Below the pieces are notes generated by a model that had not been told where the DNA came from, ran no database searches, and saw nothing but the letters and a program-made list of their open reading frames with translations. 64,000 nucleotides of DNA from CAWHPS01 sp963831235 (GTDB taxonomy: Bacteria; Fibrobacterota; OXYB2-FULL-49-7; JAEUSG01), in NCBI GenBank assembly GCA_963831235.1, contig CAWHPS010000075.1, positions 5,302 through 69,301 on the forward strand, given 5' to 3'. Position numbers and translations under genes: made by a program. Below are positions 37,114-46,585 of the stretch, piece by piece. Each line of letters starts with the position of its first letter. Within the stretch, counting starts at the first letter, position 1.

Positions 37114-39018
37114 TCAATTCTGCATGTATTCTGGTACACGCTTATGAATACCCGACTGTTCCCGTGTCAGATGGTTCAGGTAAATTCGGTTATCAATGAA
37201 AACGCTTAGAATTTCCGGGTCAAAGGAGTTTTCACGCTCACTAAGCATTATATTGATCGCATTTTCGAGAGGCATTGCCTTGCGGTAAGGCCTGTCAGTA
37301 ATAATGGAATCCCAATAATCAGCAATTGTGACAATACGCGCTTCAATCGGTATGTCTTGACCGCGCAGTCCATGCGGATATCCCTTGCCGTCCCAGCGTT
37401 CCTGGTGACTTAGCGCAATTAGTGAAGGAATATGGATGTCTTCGATTTTGCACAACAGACGGTGTCCCATAATGGTATGTGCCTTGATCGCCTCGAATTC
37501 CGTTGATGTAAGGGCACCACTTTTATTCAAAACCAGATCGGGAATACCGATTTTCCCTATATCATGAACAATTGCTCCTAGATAAATCTGTTTGATTGCT
37601 TCTTCGGAAAAGCCCAGGTGACGGGAAATATCACGCGCGTAATTTGCTACCCTGACCACATGGCCGCCTGTGTATGCGTCTTTGGTTTCAATGGCATCCG
37701 CCAGTGTGAGTATGAATTGTTCAAGCTGCGCTTCTGCTTTTTCCAGGGAGCGAATGGCGGATTGCTGGGCAGCGTCACGTTCACGCCGCATTTTAGTCCC
37801 GATTGCAATTGACATCAATGTGACCTGAAGAATAGCGCCAATCTTTGCGGAATGTTCTGTAAAAAACACTTCGGGTAAGGGAATCAGGGCCATGTTTCGG
37901 AGTACAAGCACTGATACAAGGAATAAAAAAGGCATCCAGATCAGAAGATAGAAAATAACCGACCATTTTCTTTTACGTATTAAAATGGGAATAACCATGC
38001 ACATGACACCCATCACAGCCAGAATCAGCAGGTTCAGAGCTTTGACCGAGTTCAGTGTATCCATGAATCCAAGAGCAGGAATACCAAGAAGTACCAGCAC
38101 GGAAATGGCACGCAGAAACAAATCCAGGCGCGGGGTAAATTTGTGTAAATCAAGGTATCGGCGTGTAAAAATAACAAACGCTATAAAACAGAGTGCCATG
38201 GAAAATGGCAGTATGTGCTGCTGTAGCCAGGGATTTGTGGGCCAGAAATACTGGTACCCAAGACCGGTATATGTAAGCTCAAAGAAAAAATAGGACACAA
38301 GAACAAAAACAAAATAGAGGAAAAGCTTATCTCGAAGAGTTATGGATAAAAAAAGATTATAAACAATCATAACCCCTAGTATGCCGAAAAAAAGGCCCAG
38401 GAGATAAGCGCTTTTACGGTCGTGTGATGCAAAACCGGTTGTCTCCCATAAATATGTTGCAAGAATTATGGCATCGTTGGATTTGACCCTTAAAAAATAT
38501 GTTGCTGATTTTCTTTGCTCGGGGAGCGGAACATTCATTACAAAGTTCCTGTGAAGCAAGGGTCGTTCTGCAAATGGCTTAACATCACCTGTGTGAAAAA
38601 GAAGTTGCGGCTGGTTCAAGGTGTCAATCGTATAAAAACGGACATCATCAAACAATGGCCATGGGATTTCAAGCAGATAATGTTTATCAGCCGTATTATT
38701 GTTAAGCGTGAACCGCAACCAATAAGCTGAACGCGTCATACCAAGACATGATACATTCGTTTGGCTGGGAGTAAAATGAATGTCCGAGCTGTCTCTTAAG
38801 ATTTGGCTTATGGTAGCAGTTCCACCCTTGTCTTCGCAAATGTCAATAGATGAGCCTATGTTATAAAAAGCCTTGCCATCAATTGTAATACCCACAGCAT
38901 AAACTGTATTATTCATGGAAGGAAATAAGGTCAAAAGAATGAAAGATAAAACAATAATAAATTTATTCTTCACAAATGGAGATGCCTTTTGAATTATTCT
39001 GTCAAAATATAATAACAC
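37114..39018 (-). CDS. 7TMR-DISM receptor with HD-GYP output domain
   Basis: 634 residues. An N-terminal membrane leader (~20-42), an extracellular DISMED2-like beta domain (~45-185), seven membrane spans (~190-410), a short coiled coil, and an HD-GYP domain (~430-610). The HD pair is in IVHDIGKIG and the GYP motif in DGKGYPHGL, so cyclic-di-GMP phosphodiesterase activity is expected. It likely senses a carbohydrate-like ligand outside. Could balance the diguanylate cyclase at 14860. Confidence 0.9.
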   Translation of the reverse strand: MLLYFDRIIQKASPFVKNKFIIVLSFILLTLFPSMNNTVYAVGITIDGKAFYNIGSSIDICEDKGGTATISQILRDSSDIHFTPSQTNVSCLGMTRSAYWLRFTLNNNTADKHYLLEIPWPLFDDVRFYTIDTLNQPQLLFHTGDVKPFAERPLLHRNFVMNVPLPEQRKSATYFLRVKSNDAIILATYLWETTGFASHDRKSAYLLGLFFGILGVMIVYNLFLSITLRDKLFLYFVFVLVSYFFFELTYTGLGYQYFWPTNPWLQQHILPFSMALCFIAFVIFTRRYLDLHKFTPRLDLFLRAISVLVLLGIPALGFMDTLNSVKALNLLILAVMGVMCMVIPILIRKRKWSVIFYLLIWMPFLFLVSVLVLRNMALIPLPEVFFTEHSAKIGAILQVTLMSIAIGTKMRRERDAAQQSAIRSLEKAEAQLEQFILTLADAIETKDAYTGGHVVRVANYARDISRHLGFSEEAIKQIYLGAIVHDIGKIGIPDLVLNKSGALTSTEFEAIKAHTIMGHRLLCKIEDIHIPSLIALSHQERWDGKGYPHGLRGQDIPIEARIVTIADYWDSIITDRPYRKAMPLENAINIMLSERENSFDPEILSVFIDNRIYLNHLTREQSGIHKRVPEYMQN

Positions 39019-39072
39019 AAGAGAAAGATATGCACACGTATTTTTTTAATTCTACTCGGTTTACGTGATTTA

Positions 39073-39094
39073 CAACCTGCTTAAAACCAGGTTG
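39073..39094. other. Perfect 7-bp hairpin in intergenic gap
   Basis: CAACCTG (39073-39079) and CAGGTTG (39088-39094) pair across an 8-base loop, between the end of the minus-strand gene at 39200 and the start of the HD-GYP gene. No run of T follows on either strand, so it is not a clear terminator. Confidence 0.35.
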
Positions 39095-39199
39095 CTATGG
39101 ACCGAAAAACATTACCTCTTGGATTTCTGGTCTTTATTGATATGGATATTTTCAAAAGAGTGCAATAAATTGTTTTGATGAGTTTGTGACTGAATATTT

Positions 39200-39724
39200 T
39201 TACTTTTTCATTAGTTCTCTCATTTCCTGATAAAACTTTTCACGCGCGATTTCCAAATCTCCCTGGCTTAGCGTTTTTTCAAAATTCGCGTAAATGTCGA
39301 AATAGGCGATGCGTTTCTTTTTTTCTTTGGAATATATGCGGTATCCGACTACACACTCACCTTTATTTTTGAAACTTACCTTGTAAACCATGCTGTCTGA
39401 AATTGTTTGCTTGCTCCAATAAGTTGAATCGGCTGTGCAGATGGAAACTTTAATGTAGTTGGCAGATGCAAAAGAAGCGGGATTGATTGTTGTGATGTCT
39501 CCCCACTGTTTCTGCAGTTTTGAAAAAAAACCTGCTAACACAAGGGAATCTTCGGTATTTACCTTCCTCAATTGTTTGGGCGGATAATAAAACAGGCTGG
39601 TAAGCTTGGCCATGTCGCCTTTGTTGAACCCGGCAATGAAATCCGTATGAATCTGTTGTAATGCCTGTGCATGCAGAAGGGATACAGTGAATGCAGTGAT
39701 AAGAAATAAAAGCAATCGTGTCAT
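39200..39724 (-). CDS. Small secreted protein of unknown function
   Basis: 174 residues with a clean signal peptide (MTRLLLFLITAFTVSLLHAQ, cut near 20). The rest, starting with a helix and TDFIAGFNKGDMAKL, has the look of an NTF2-like/SnoaL-type fold (helix then curved sheet), but similarity is only by eye. Rich in Lys. Single gene with its own gap on both sides. Confidence 0.5.
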   Translation of the reverse strand: MTRLLLFLITAFTVSLLHAQALQQIHTDFIAGFNKGDMAKLTSLFYYPPKQLRKVNTEDSLVLAGFFSKLQKQWGDITTINPASFASANYIKVSICTADSTYWSKQTISDSMVYKVSFKNKGECVVGYRIYSKEKKKRIAYFDIYANFEKTLSQGDLEIAREKFYQEMRELMKK

Positions 39725-39837
39725 GGGTCCTCTGTTTATGAAAATGCTTTATCACGCAGGGCTGTTGCAAGAGATGATATGCTTATTTTATTCGGAGGTC
39801 TTAAAATAAGTTTTTAGATAAATATAAAGATTTTCTG

Positions 39838-40428
39838 TCAGGTTGTTTTAAATCCGCCTTCCAGGATGATTTGATCGATACTCTTTCTCTCACTTGGCAT
39901 TTCACGCTCACGTAAGTTTTCCGGCAAATCCTCCTTTTTACCAGGTTTGCCGATTGCTGCCATTGCCATGATTTTATAATTTTCAGGAACATGGAGCTCA
40001 TTTTTGGCTTTTTCATGATCAAAGCCGGCCATGCCATGGCAAACAAGTCCCATCATGCTGGCCTGGAGTGCAAGGTTTTCCCAGGCCGCGCCTGTATCGA
40101 ACGCAAAAGTGGGGTCTGGCGCATCATCAAAATCAAAGGTCATCTTGGCCACGATTACTAATAGCACGCCGGCTTGTTTACACCAGAGCTTATTATTTTC
40201 TGAGAGAAGGTTAAAGAAAATCTCCCAATGTTTGGAATCCTTTTTAGCAAAAAGAAACCGCCATGGCTGATTATTAAAGCAACTGGGTGCCCAATGCGCT
40301 GCTTCAAACAGGATGTTTAATTCCTGGTCTGAAACAGCTTCTCCGGACATGGCTCTCGGAGACCACCTCATTGGAAAAATATCATTGCAATCGTATTGCA
40401 ATTGACGGCTATTAATAATCTTGCTCAT
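39838..40428 (-). CDS. Nitroreductase-family protein
   Basis: 196 residues. FMN-binding pattern: RWSPRAM near residue 21, EAAHWAPSCFNNQPWRFLF near 42 and the ALQASMMGLVCHGMAGFD stretch near 125. Reduces nitro-compounds, quinones or similar with NAD(P)H; the exact role is unknown. The domain is complete though short for the family. Confidence 0.88.
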   Translation of the reverse strand: MSKIINSRQLQYDCNDIFPMRWSPRAMSGEAVSDQELNILFEAAHWAPSCFNNQPWRFLFAKKDSKHWEIFFNLLSENNKLWCKQAGVLLVIVAKMTFDFDDAPDPTFAFDTGAAWENLALQASMMGLVCHGMAGFDHEKAKNELHVPENYKIMAMAAIGKPGKKEDLPENLREREMPSERKSIDQIILEGGFKTT

Positions 40429-40486
40429 GAGTTGCTCTCAATTAAAAAAGGTGACATAGGGATAATCCTTGTTGACATAAAGTCCA

Positions 40487-41591
40487 TTAATGATTACATT
40501 GCCTGCCGGCTTTGTACATGGCAATCACATTGGGGAGAGGAACATCCGCCATGATGGTATGTGCTGCTGAAAGGATGTATCCTCCGTTAACCGATAGTAT
40601 TTTGATTATCTTGGATGTTTCAACAAAGACTTCTTCCGGTGTGCCTTTGGGTAGCAGGTGCTGGGTGTCGATTCCTCCATAAAATGTCAGCTTATTTCCA
40701 AAATTCTGTTTCAACCGCCATGGTTCCATTTTGGGAACGCCGGGTTGGATTGGATTTAAGATATCCACCCCGCAGGAAATCAATTCTGGTATAATCGGAT
40801 GAATGGAGCCGCATGAATGGTGAAAAAAATAAGCCCCTGTAAATTCATGGATGTGGTCTATCCTAAGTTTCAGGAAGGGTGCGATAAGTTCATGGAACAT
40901 CGTTTGTGAAAAGAATGGACCAATTTGAGTGCCGAAATCATCACCGCTTGTGGTAAAATGGAGGTAAGGTCCGATTGCACTATAATAGATATTGTTTACT
41001 TGCTTCTGATAATTCCATATAATTTCAAAGAATCGGTTGACAAATTCAGGTTCTCCAGCCATACGATAAAGAAAATCATCAAAACCGCACATCCAGCAGC
41101 CTAATTCAAAAATGCCAAAATATGGATGCCGAGCGCAGACAACGTAAGGTGTATTATCGTGAAGATGGCGGGCGCGTTGCTGTATTTTTCGTATCTCTTC
41201 CCGGTCGAGTGTGTTTGGGTCAGGCCATGGATATTGTTCAAGGTCGTCGAGAGTGGCATTTGCGAGCGGGTGAGAGACCATCTCAAAATGGTGGCCGTTG
41301 AATCGGCGGCCCATGCCCCAGGCGTCGATATATTCGGTATCTGATATCCGTTTGTATAGAGATTGTTTGGGTATAAGAATCCTGCCCACATCACGAATAT
41401 CCGTATCTAGCGCCTGTTTGACTGCCTCATCTGATTCCTCATCATTCCGGCCTGCAGAAAGGCCAAGAACCGGGGCCAGTGACCGAGGATTGCCCTCTAT
41501 GACCGTCATGTCCGTGGAGCCAAGGTTCCATTGGAGGACGATCTGTTTCCTGATGAGATAGTGTTGCATTAAAGCGCTCCCGATAGGACAT
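40487..41591 (-). pseudogene. URO-D-like (MtaA-type) methyltransferase gene with an N-terminal frameshift
   Basis: The open part (40487 to about 41530) encodes ~345 residues of a URO-D superfamily protein with HHSCGS near residue 265 and GVDILNPIQPG, the methyltransferase-type zinc region. The expected family start (MSYRERFNATLSHQETDRPP) is found from the ATG at 41591 in another frame; the two join if one A of the minus-strand CCAATGG at 41528-41534 is removed. So the gene carries a single-base frameshift, either a real mutation or an error. The ATG at 41569 would give a protein lacking the first family motif. Related to the gene at 11465. Confidence 0.72.
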
Positions 41592-41741
41592 TGTTGTTTT
41601 CATTTGTTGAAAATATAATCAACGGGGTGAGCCTTTATATAACTAATATTTGGTGAATAGCTAATGTTGACACCGGCGCTTAACGATGGTTTCCCAGCGT
41701 TGATTAAGCCCGGAAAACGTTGCACACGCTGTAAGCCCACA

Positions 41742-41846
41742 CCCGATTGGATGACAGGTTTCATCCATCTACCCTGGTACCTATCATATATTATGGAAAC
41801 CGCCAGGTCCTTGAGCAGCATTGGGATGGTATGCGTGTGGTGATCG
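41742..41846 (+). pseudogene. Relic of a GH78 rhamnosidase-like gene
   Basis: One frame reads PDWMTGFIHLPWYLSYI and, after a shift near 41787, the other reads YYGNRQVLEQHWDGMRVVIEEH. Together these resemble the 'PDW..a.i.iPWyly.yYGD..ilE.hy.gMk' segment of GH78 catalytic domains. No longer gene survives around it. It lies on the opposite strand to the intact GH78 gene at 42721 and is cut off by the REP-type transposase region. Confidence 0.4.
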
Positions 41847-41999
41847 AAGAGCATGGGAAGAATTCGGAGGGATGGATTTTGTCAGGAGGCAGCTGGACAT
41901 ATTACATTTGTGCGAGGCGATACAGTATAGGAGTCTCGACAGGAGGATGGGGTAGAATGAATTGCCAAGAAAATCGCTTGTTTCAAGCATGTCCCCATT

Positions 42000-42028
42000 T
42001 GGTGCCAGGGACTACTGGTGCCAGGGAC
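42000..42028 (+). repeat. 13-bp direct repeat ahead of REP-type transposase
   Basis: TGGTGCCAGGGAC occurs at 42000-42012 and again at 42016-42028, with three bases between. GTCCC at 41991-41995 can pair with either GGGAC, giving a hairpin. REP-type transposases act on short hairpin repeats with a conserved tetranucleotide, so this may be their substrate. Confidence 0.4.
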
Positions 42029-42079
42029 CATCAGTTCTAGGCCCCAGCGAGGCACAATATTCAAGTTAAGGAATAAGTC

Positions 42080-42771
42080 ATGAGAATTCCAAGAATCAAG
42101 TATCTTGCAGCCATCTGCCATGTTTATAACCAAGGAGTAAATCGCGCCGACATATTCCTTGAGCCGGAGGATGGACAGGCTTGGCTTTCGCTCCTTCGTG
42201 AGACAATACATATACATGGAACAAATATATTCTGTTTTGTGACTATGAAGCACCATTTCCACTGCATTTTACAAACCCTACAACCCAATATTTCCGATGT
42301 CATGTGGCATATTGGATTCTTTTTTACACGCTACATCAATAAAAAATATAAACGAGTTGGCCCCCTATGTCGGAATAGATTCCAAAGCCAGACAATACAG
42401 TTACTTACTATTTTAAAAACGCTATAAGCTACATCCATAATAATCCTATGGAAACAGGATTTGTTGATCGAGTTCATCAGGAGCATCCGGAGATATTAAC
42501 CAGTTTTCATACCCTTGCTGGATTATCCAGTCAATACTCCTGGTTGGCAAAAAGCAAGATTTGCGAGTTATTGAATGTTTCAAATCCAGAAAATTTATCG
42601 GAATTTATTTGGCATCCGATTTTCAGAGTTGAATTTTCTGAGCTGACAAAGATTGAACGAATTGCTACAAAGCTGGCTAGCCGTGCGGGGGAACTCTTCA
42701 GTGGTCAAACAATGGCCAAATCATCGCATCAGTATGACCTTCTGTTTAAATTCCACATCACCATTTTTTAG
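42080..42771 (+). pseudogene. REP-associated tyrosine transposase (Y1, TnpA_REP type), frameshifted
   Basis: The first frame (42080-42427) has the HUH motif in MKHHFHCIL (residues ~55) and RNRFQSQ. After a one-base shift near 42405 the other frame gives YYFKNAISYIHNNPMETGFV, in which the Tyr of SYIHNNP is the expected catalytic residue, and then runs to 42771 with a helical C-terminal extension (SWLAKSKICELL) like the DNA-binding tail of some members. Both halves of one family in order and a single shift mean a broken or misread gene. AAGGAA precedes the ATG. Its 3' end overlaps the GH78 gene end by 51 bp. Confidence 0.78.
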
Positions 42772-45700
42772 AATGATGATATAAACTCCAGACGCCTGGC
42801 CCAAAGCGTTCCATGAAACATGGGTTGATCCAATGCGTTGCAAAGAACCATTCACAGCTGAGGTTAGATTTGCCACAACTTTGCCGTTTATGTCCAGTAC
42901 ATTGAGTTCTGATCCGCTCTTCCAGCCGTGAAAGTTGATGTTAATAATCGGATTAAACGGGTTTGGCATCAGTTCCATTTCATGGGAGGTATCAATATCC
43001 AATAAATTCTCATTTATTGTGCCACCGTTATTGTATACCTCAAATTCTGCAAATGCCATACGATAACGATTTGCATCATTTGGATTGGGCCGAAGGTTTG
43101 TGCCTTCCACTTTTACATATCTTGCATTGCAAGCGCTAAAAGAAAATGTTTGCGTGACATTTCCTGGTAGTGCATATCCTGTTTTTGTCACTACCGGTGT
43201 CCAGTTGTCCAAATCATTTGATATACTTATTGTAAAGTCTATGGGAAAATTCTGACCTGCATCAATTCCATCATCCCTGGGATACAAATTAACTTTGTTT
43301 ATTATGTAAGCTGTGCCCAGATCAACAATAAACCATTCAGTATGATTCGTTGGCAATTCATTATTACTGGTCCACCCGCATGAAACACCTGCAATAGTTG
43401 ACCTCTGTCCATCTACAATTTTTGACATCCCCCAACCAGAGACTTCATAGGTGCTTGAGGCTATAACTAATTTCCCTTTCGCAAGATTAATGTTATTGGT
43501 TATGATCCCTGTATCCGAATCCCTGATAACTGCCGAAAATTCCCATGACCCGGGCTCCACATTAAATTTGTAATAATTCGGATCTTCGCCTTTCCAGGTT
43601 ACGCCGACGATGCCGCCAATATAATTCCCGTTCCATATTTCAACGCCGTTTACGGTTATTCTATTAGGTACTTCATCTTTAGGAATCCCCACAACCGCCA
43701 TGGTGGATACCGGAGAAACAAGCTGCAAATTGAATAGGGAGTCTTTTTTTATCATGACTGTAATATCACCTTTTACAGATGGAACAATGGCATTTGCTTC
43801 TTTGAGAAATCCGAGATGGGGGAGAACATGATAGGTTCCATAACCAGGTGTTTCCGGCCCGATTCCCGCTACTACAGCGGAAAGAACCTTAAGAGAACCA
43901 CCGGCATAGGTATGGTTGGTGCTTTCGTACCCTGGATTCGGATTCCAGTTTTCCCCAAGAGTCGCTGAATTTCCATTTACCGAGACGGCCCATCGGGTCT
44001 TGAGTCTGGTTAGTGCGTCACTTGCATATCCCATGAGACATAATGCTTCTTCAGGATACCGTTCCATTTGCGGACTACAATATTGATTGTTTATCAGCAC
44101 ATTTCTTAATACAGGATATTTACCACTATCCGATAGTCCAAGACAAACGGCCCAGGCATTGGCCCTGTCATCGCCAATCCCAAAACCACCCTCATTCCAA
44201 AAAACAGAAGCGAAATTTGTTTCGATTCTTGATTTTTGATTGTTCCATTCCGTGGTATCATCAGAATGGCCGGCAATAACCGCCATGTCGGCCATGTGCT
44301 TGATTACTGAATAATATTGAGTGTTCATAAGACATCTTCTGTCAATGTTGTTTCCCCAATCCATCCAGTCCCCGCAACACATTCCATAACCAATCAAATC
44401 ATTTACACATCCATCAGCATTAAAGGTCCAATTGGAGAGACATTTCTTGATTGGTACGTATAAGTCCCGAATTATTGAAGTGTCGCCGGTTTGCATATAA
44501 TAATTCCAAAGGCCGAATTCACCGGACCATGCCAGGTTTTGTGAAACAGCGGCCCCGATACCCGGATCTTCGGCGCTGGGTGCGCAATTGGGAAAATAAC
44601 CGTCGCCATGCTGCCAGTTCATATAATTTGATACGCAGAGACGAATTAATGTCCTGTAACCTCTATATTCGTCAGGGCCATCCGGAGAGAAGCAATAAGG
44701 AATATACTCGTATCCGGAAGATTGATCCTCCAGCCAGCCTCCACGCTCCCTGTCCGGACATCCCATAATTTGATCCCGCATATTGACAAAAGCGGTTTGA
44801 CGCGCCTTTATCCAGTATTTATTATAAAAGCTGTCGTTGCAGGAGAACGAGCCACGGAAATCGACATCATAACTTGTTTCCCTGTATTTCAGATCCTTTA
44901 CTATGATACCTGCCGGAATATTATATGTGACCTCGCTATATCCACCCGGAGTCATATAAGCGATGCCTTCGAACACCTGATCGTCATTCGACGCCTTTGT
45001 GATGTAAACATGCTTGGGTGTGCCTCCGTTAGCCACTTTCTGGCATAAAATGGTAATGGTTTTACCACCTATAGCATCCTTGACGTTTAGATAAGGCACG
45101 AATTGTATGTTGCTATGCAGCTTGACAATAAGATCAGCTCCGCTACTGGTGTAGGGAAAGGACGGCGAATTGGTATAAGCGCTCAGATCATTCCATCGCC
45201 AGGACGGAAGGGGGTTTTGAGTCAGAGCTCCCCAGGGAGCAATTGGTGGAACACCCTTCTCAATGGGCGTGCCCCAACCCGAATCATCAAAACCATTGGC
45301 CTGCCAACTAGGAATATCAGTTCTTGCATCAAACTGGACATCGTTCTCAGCCATCAGCCAGAGGATACCGGTATTTCCTGAAGAAAGACCCCTGTATGCT
45401 GGATGCGTTTTTATCTTCCAGGTATTATCGCTTTTAATAAGTGTTCCTCCGCAGTCAGCCTCGAAAACAAGACCACCTTTTCCTGAAGAGGCTACATCCA
45501 TCCGATCTCTGCCCCAGTACCATACCATGACGGCAATGGTATTTGTTCCGGAAACTAAAAAAGGACTTATATCCACTGAATCATAATAGCCCTCGCCATG
45601 CCTCGGGCCTCTCTTTAGACCGGCTTCTCTCCTGACAGGCATTCCATTCACCCATAGCCAGTATCTGGAATCAACGCCTATCAGGGCTATTGCGGTAGTG

Positions 45701-45888
45701 GGAATGTTTGGTAGCGATATGGTTTTCCTAAAGCATACAAAAGCATCTGTGGGGCCATCGGCAGCCTGCCATATCCACTGGGCACTCCAGGTGTAATCAT
45801 CCGCCAAAACAATACTTGGTATTGAAGAAAGCACTATGCATGCAAAAAGAACAAATTTTATTAATTCATTCCAAATAACTTGATACAT
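42721..45888 (-). CDS. Secreted alpha-L-rhamnosidase-like (GH78) with discoidin and sorting domains
   Basis: 1055 residues from the ATG at 45888 (AGGAG upstream); the open frame extends to 45957. Signal peptide ~10-29. N-terminal carbohydrate-binding sandwich with GVDSRYWLWVNG; GH78 catalytic (alpha/alpha)6 domain with GCPDRERGGWLEDQ at ~390 (catalytic acid region) and a late LGENWNPN; F5/8-type C (discoidin) domain at ~810-955 (WFIVDLGTAYIINKV); C-terminal sorting domain from LMPNPFNPIININF to KQKVILMR. Likely releases rhamnose from plant or microbial polysaccharide outside the cell after type IX-like export. Confidence 0.9.
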   Translation of the reverse strand: MYQVIWNELIKFVLFACIVLSSIPSIVLADDYTWSAQWIWQAADGPTDAFVCFRKTISLPNIPTTAIALIGVDSRYWLWVNGMPVRREAGLKRGPRHGEGYYDSVDISPFLVSGTNTIAVMVWYWGRDRMDVASSGKGGLVFEADCGGTLIKSDNTWKIKTHPAYRGLSSGNTGILWLMAENDVQFDARTDIPSWQANGFDDSGWGTPIEKGVPPIAPWGALTQNPLPSWRWNDLSAYTNSPSFPYTSSGADLIVKLHSNIQFVPYLNVKDAIGGKTITILCQKVANGGTPKHVYITKASNDDQVFEGIAYMTPGGYSEVTYNIPAGIIVKDLKYRETSYDVDFRGSFSCNDSFYNKYWIKARQTAFVNMRDQIMGCPDRERGGWLEDQSSGYEYIPYCFSPDGPDEYRGYRTLIRLCVSNYMNWQHGDGYFPNCAPSAEDPGIGAAVSQNLAWSGEFGLWNYYMQTGDTSIIRDLYVPIKKCLSNWTFNADGCVNDLIGYGMCCGDWMDWGNNIDRRCLMNTQYYSVIKHMADMAVIAGHSDDTTEWNNQKSRIETNFASVFWNEGGFGIGDDRANAWAVCLGLSDSGKYPVLRNVLINNQYCSPQMERYPEEALCLMGYASDALTRLKTRWAVSVNGNSATLGENWNPNPGYESTNHTYAGGSLKVLSAVVAGIGPETPGYGTYHVLPHLGFLKEANAIVPSVKGDITVMIKKDSLFNLQLVSPVSTMAVVGIPKDEVPNRITVNGVEIWNGNYIGGIVGVTWKGEDPNYYKFNVEPGSWEFSAVIRDSDTGIITNNINLAKGKLVIASSTYEVSGWGMSKIVDGQRSTIAGVSCGWTSNNELPTNHTEWFIVDLGTAYIINKVNLYPRDDGIDAGQNFPIDFTISISNDLDNWTPVVTKTGYALPGNVTQTFSFSACNARYVKVEGTNLRPNPNDANRYRMAFAEFEVYNNGGTINENLLDIDTSHEMELMPNPFNPIININFHGWKSGSELNVLDINGKVVANLTSAVNGSLQRIGSTHVSWNALGQASGVYIIILKNGDVEFKQKVILMR

Positions 45889-46585
45889 AAACACTCCTAA
45901 AGAAAAGTATGTAGTGGTCTGTTTGTGCGTAGGACAGTATGACGGATACGTGAACAAGAAAAAAAATTAATTTCGGTTTCGATAAATGATCGTTAATAAT
46001 ATGCATAGTAGAAATATGATTTTTATCCTGGAGAGAAGTCCAGTTTGTGCTCTGCATTTTCATCTGAGCTGGAAACATCAAGCCAAGCATTTACCAGCTA
46101 CATGTTTACCTGGAGGATACCCGTAAAAGCTTTTAAATGTCTTTGAGCCTGTTTGAAAAGCCTTCCTGGCTTCGACCGGCTGCGAAAAGGACTGGCGGCG
46201 TTGTGCTCATTCACCGTATCACAGAAGGATACGTCTCATTCGCGCGCCTTGCCATTCCTTTTCTCGCTCGGTCTCTGGTCGACGGAATACTTTTCAAACA
46301 GGCTCTTCGAGAAATGGAATTCATCGCTGAACCCGAGCGCTTGCGCGATCTGAAACCCTTTTGTGCACTACTGTCAAGCTATTCAATCTTTTAAATGCGC
46401 ATTGAAAAAACGATCCATTTGTAATTCTTCGGGATGATCGAGTTTCATTAAAATGCAAGACAATTTACATGTGGTTTACTATTAAACGCAAGGACATGGA
46501 AAATCCTTGATTTATTTATAGGAATATTACTATTGTTTATTAATAATTTTGCATACATTAGTAACATTAGATAAGGTCGATCAAT
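45889..46585. other. 697-bp AT-rich intergenic region
   Basis: Lies between the divergent GH78 and AAA ATPase genes. It contains the long-hairpin element (46145-46305). The last ~180 bp are strongly AT-rich and probably hold the ATPase promoter. An open frame at 46137-46394 lies across the hairpin and is not considered a gene. Confidence 0.5.
46145..46305. mobile_element. MITE-like long-hairpin element (161 bp)
   Basis: GAGCCTGTTTGAAAAG at 46145-46160 is exactly complementary to CTTTTCAAACAGGCTC at 46290-46305. The arms continue inward with imperfect pairing: GCGAAAAGGACTGGCGGCG on the left matches the complement of the CGCGCCTTGCCATTCCTTTTCTCGC stretch near 46247-46270 apart from small gaps. 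A 16-bp perfect terminal repeat with a folded interior is typical of non-autonomous elements or extragenic palindromes. No second copy is in the window, and no flanking target duplication was clear. Confidence 0.6.

Larger units (their letters stand above)
41592..42079. other. 488-bp region without an intact gene
   Basis: Between the frameshifted URO-D-like gene and the REP-type transposase. It contains the GH78-like relic and a 13-bp direct repeat; the remaining sequence shows no supported gene. Confidence 0.5.

Noticed and set aside
41747..42040. A 97-codon open frame before the REP-type transposase
   Set aside because: Only its first third makes sense, as the end of a GH78 relic in a shifted frame; the rest is non-coding repeat sequence.
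46137..46394. An 85-codon open frame across the hairpin element
   Set aside because: It spans the inverted repeat, has no ribosome binding site and resembles no protein; the frame is a by-product of the repeat.
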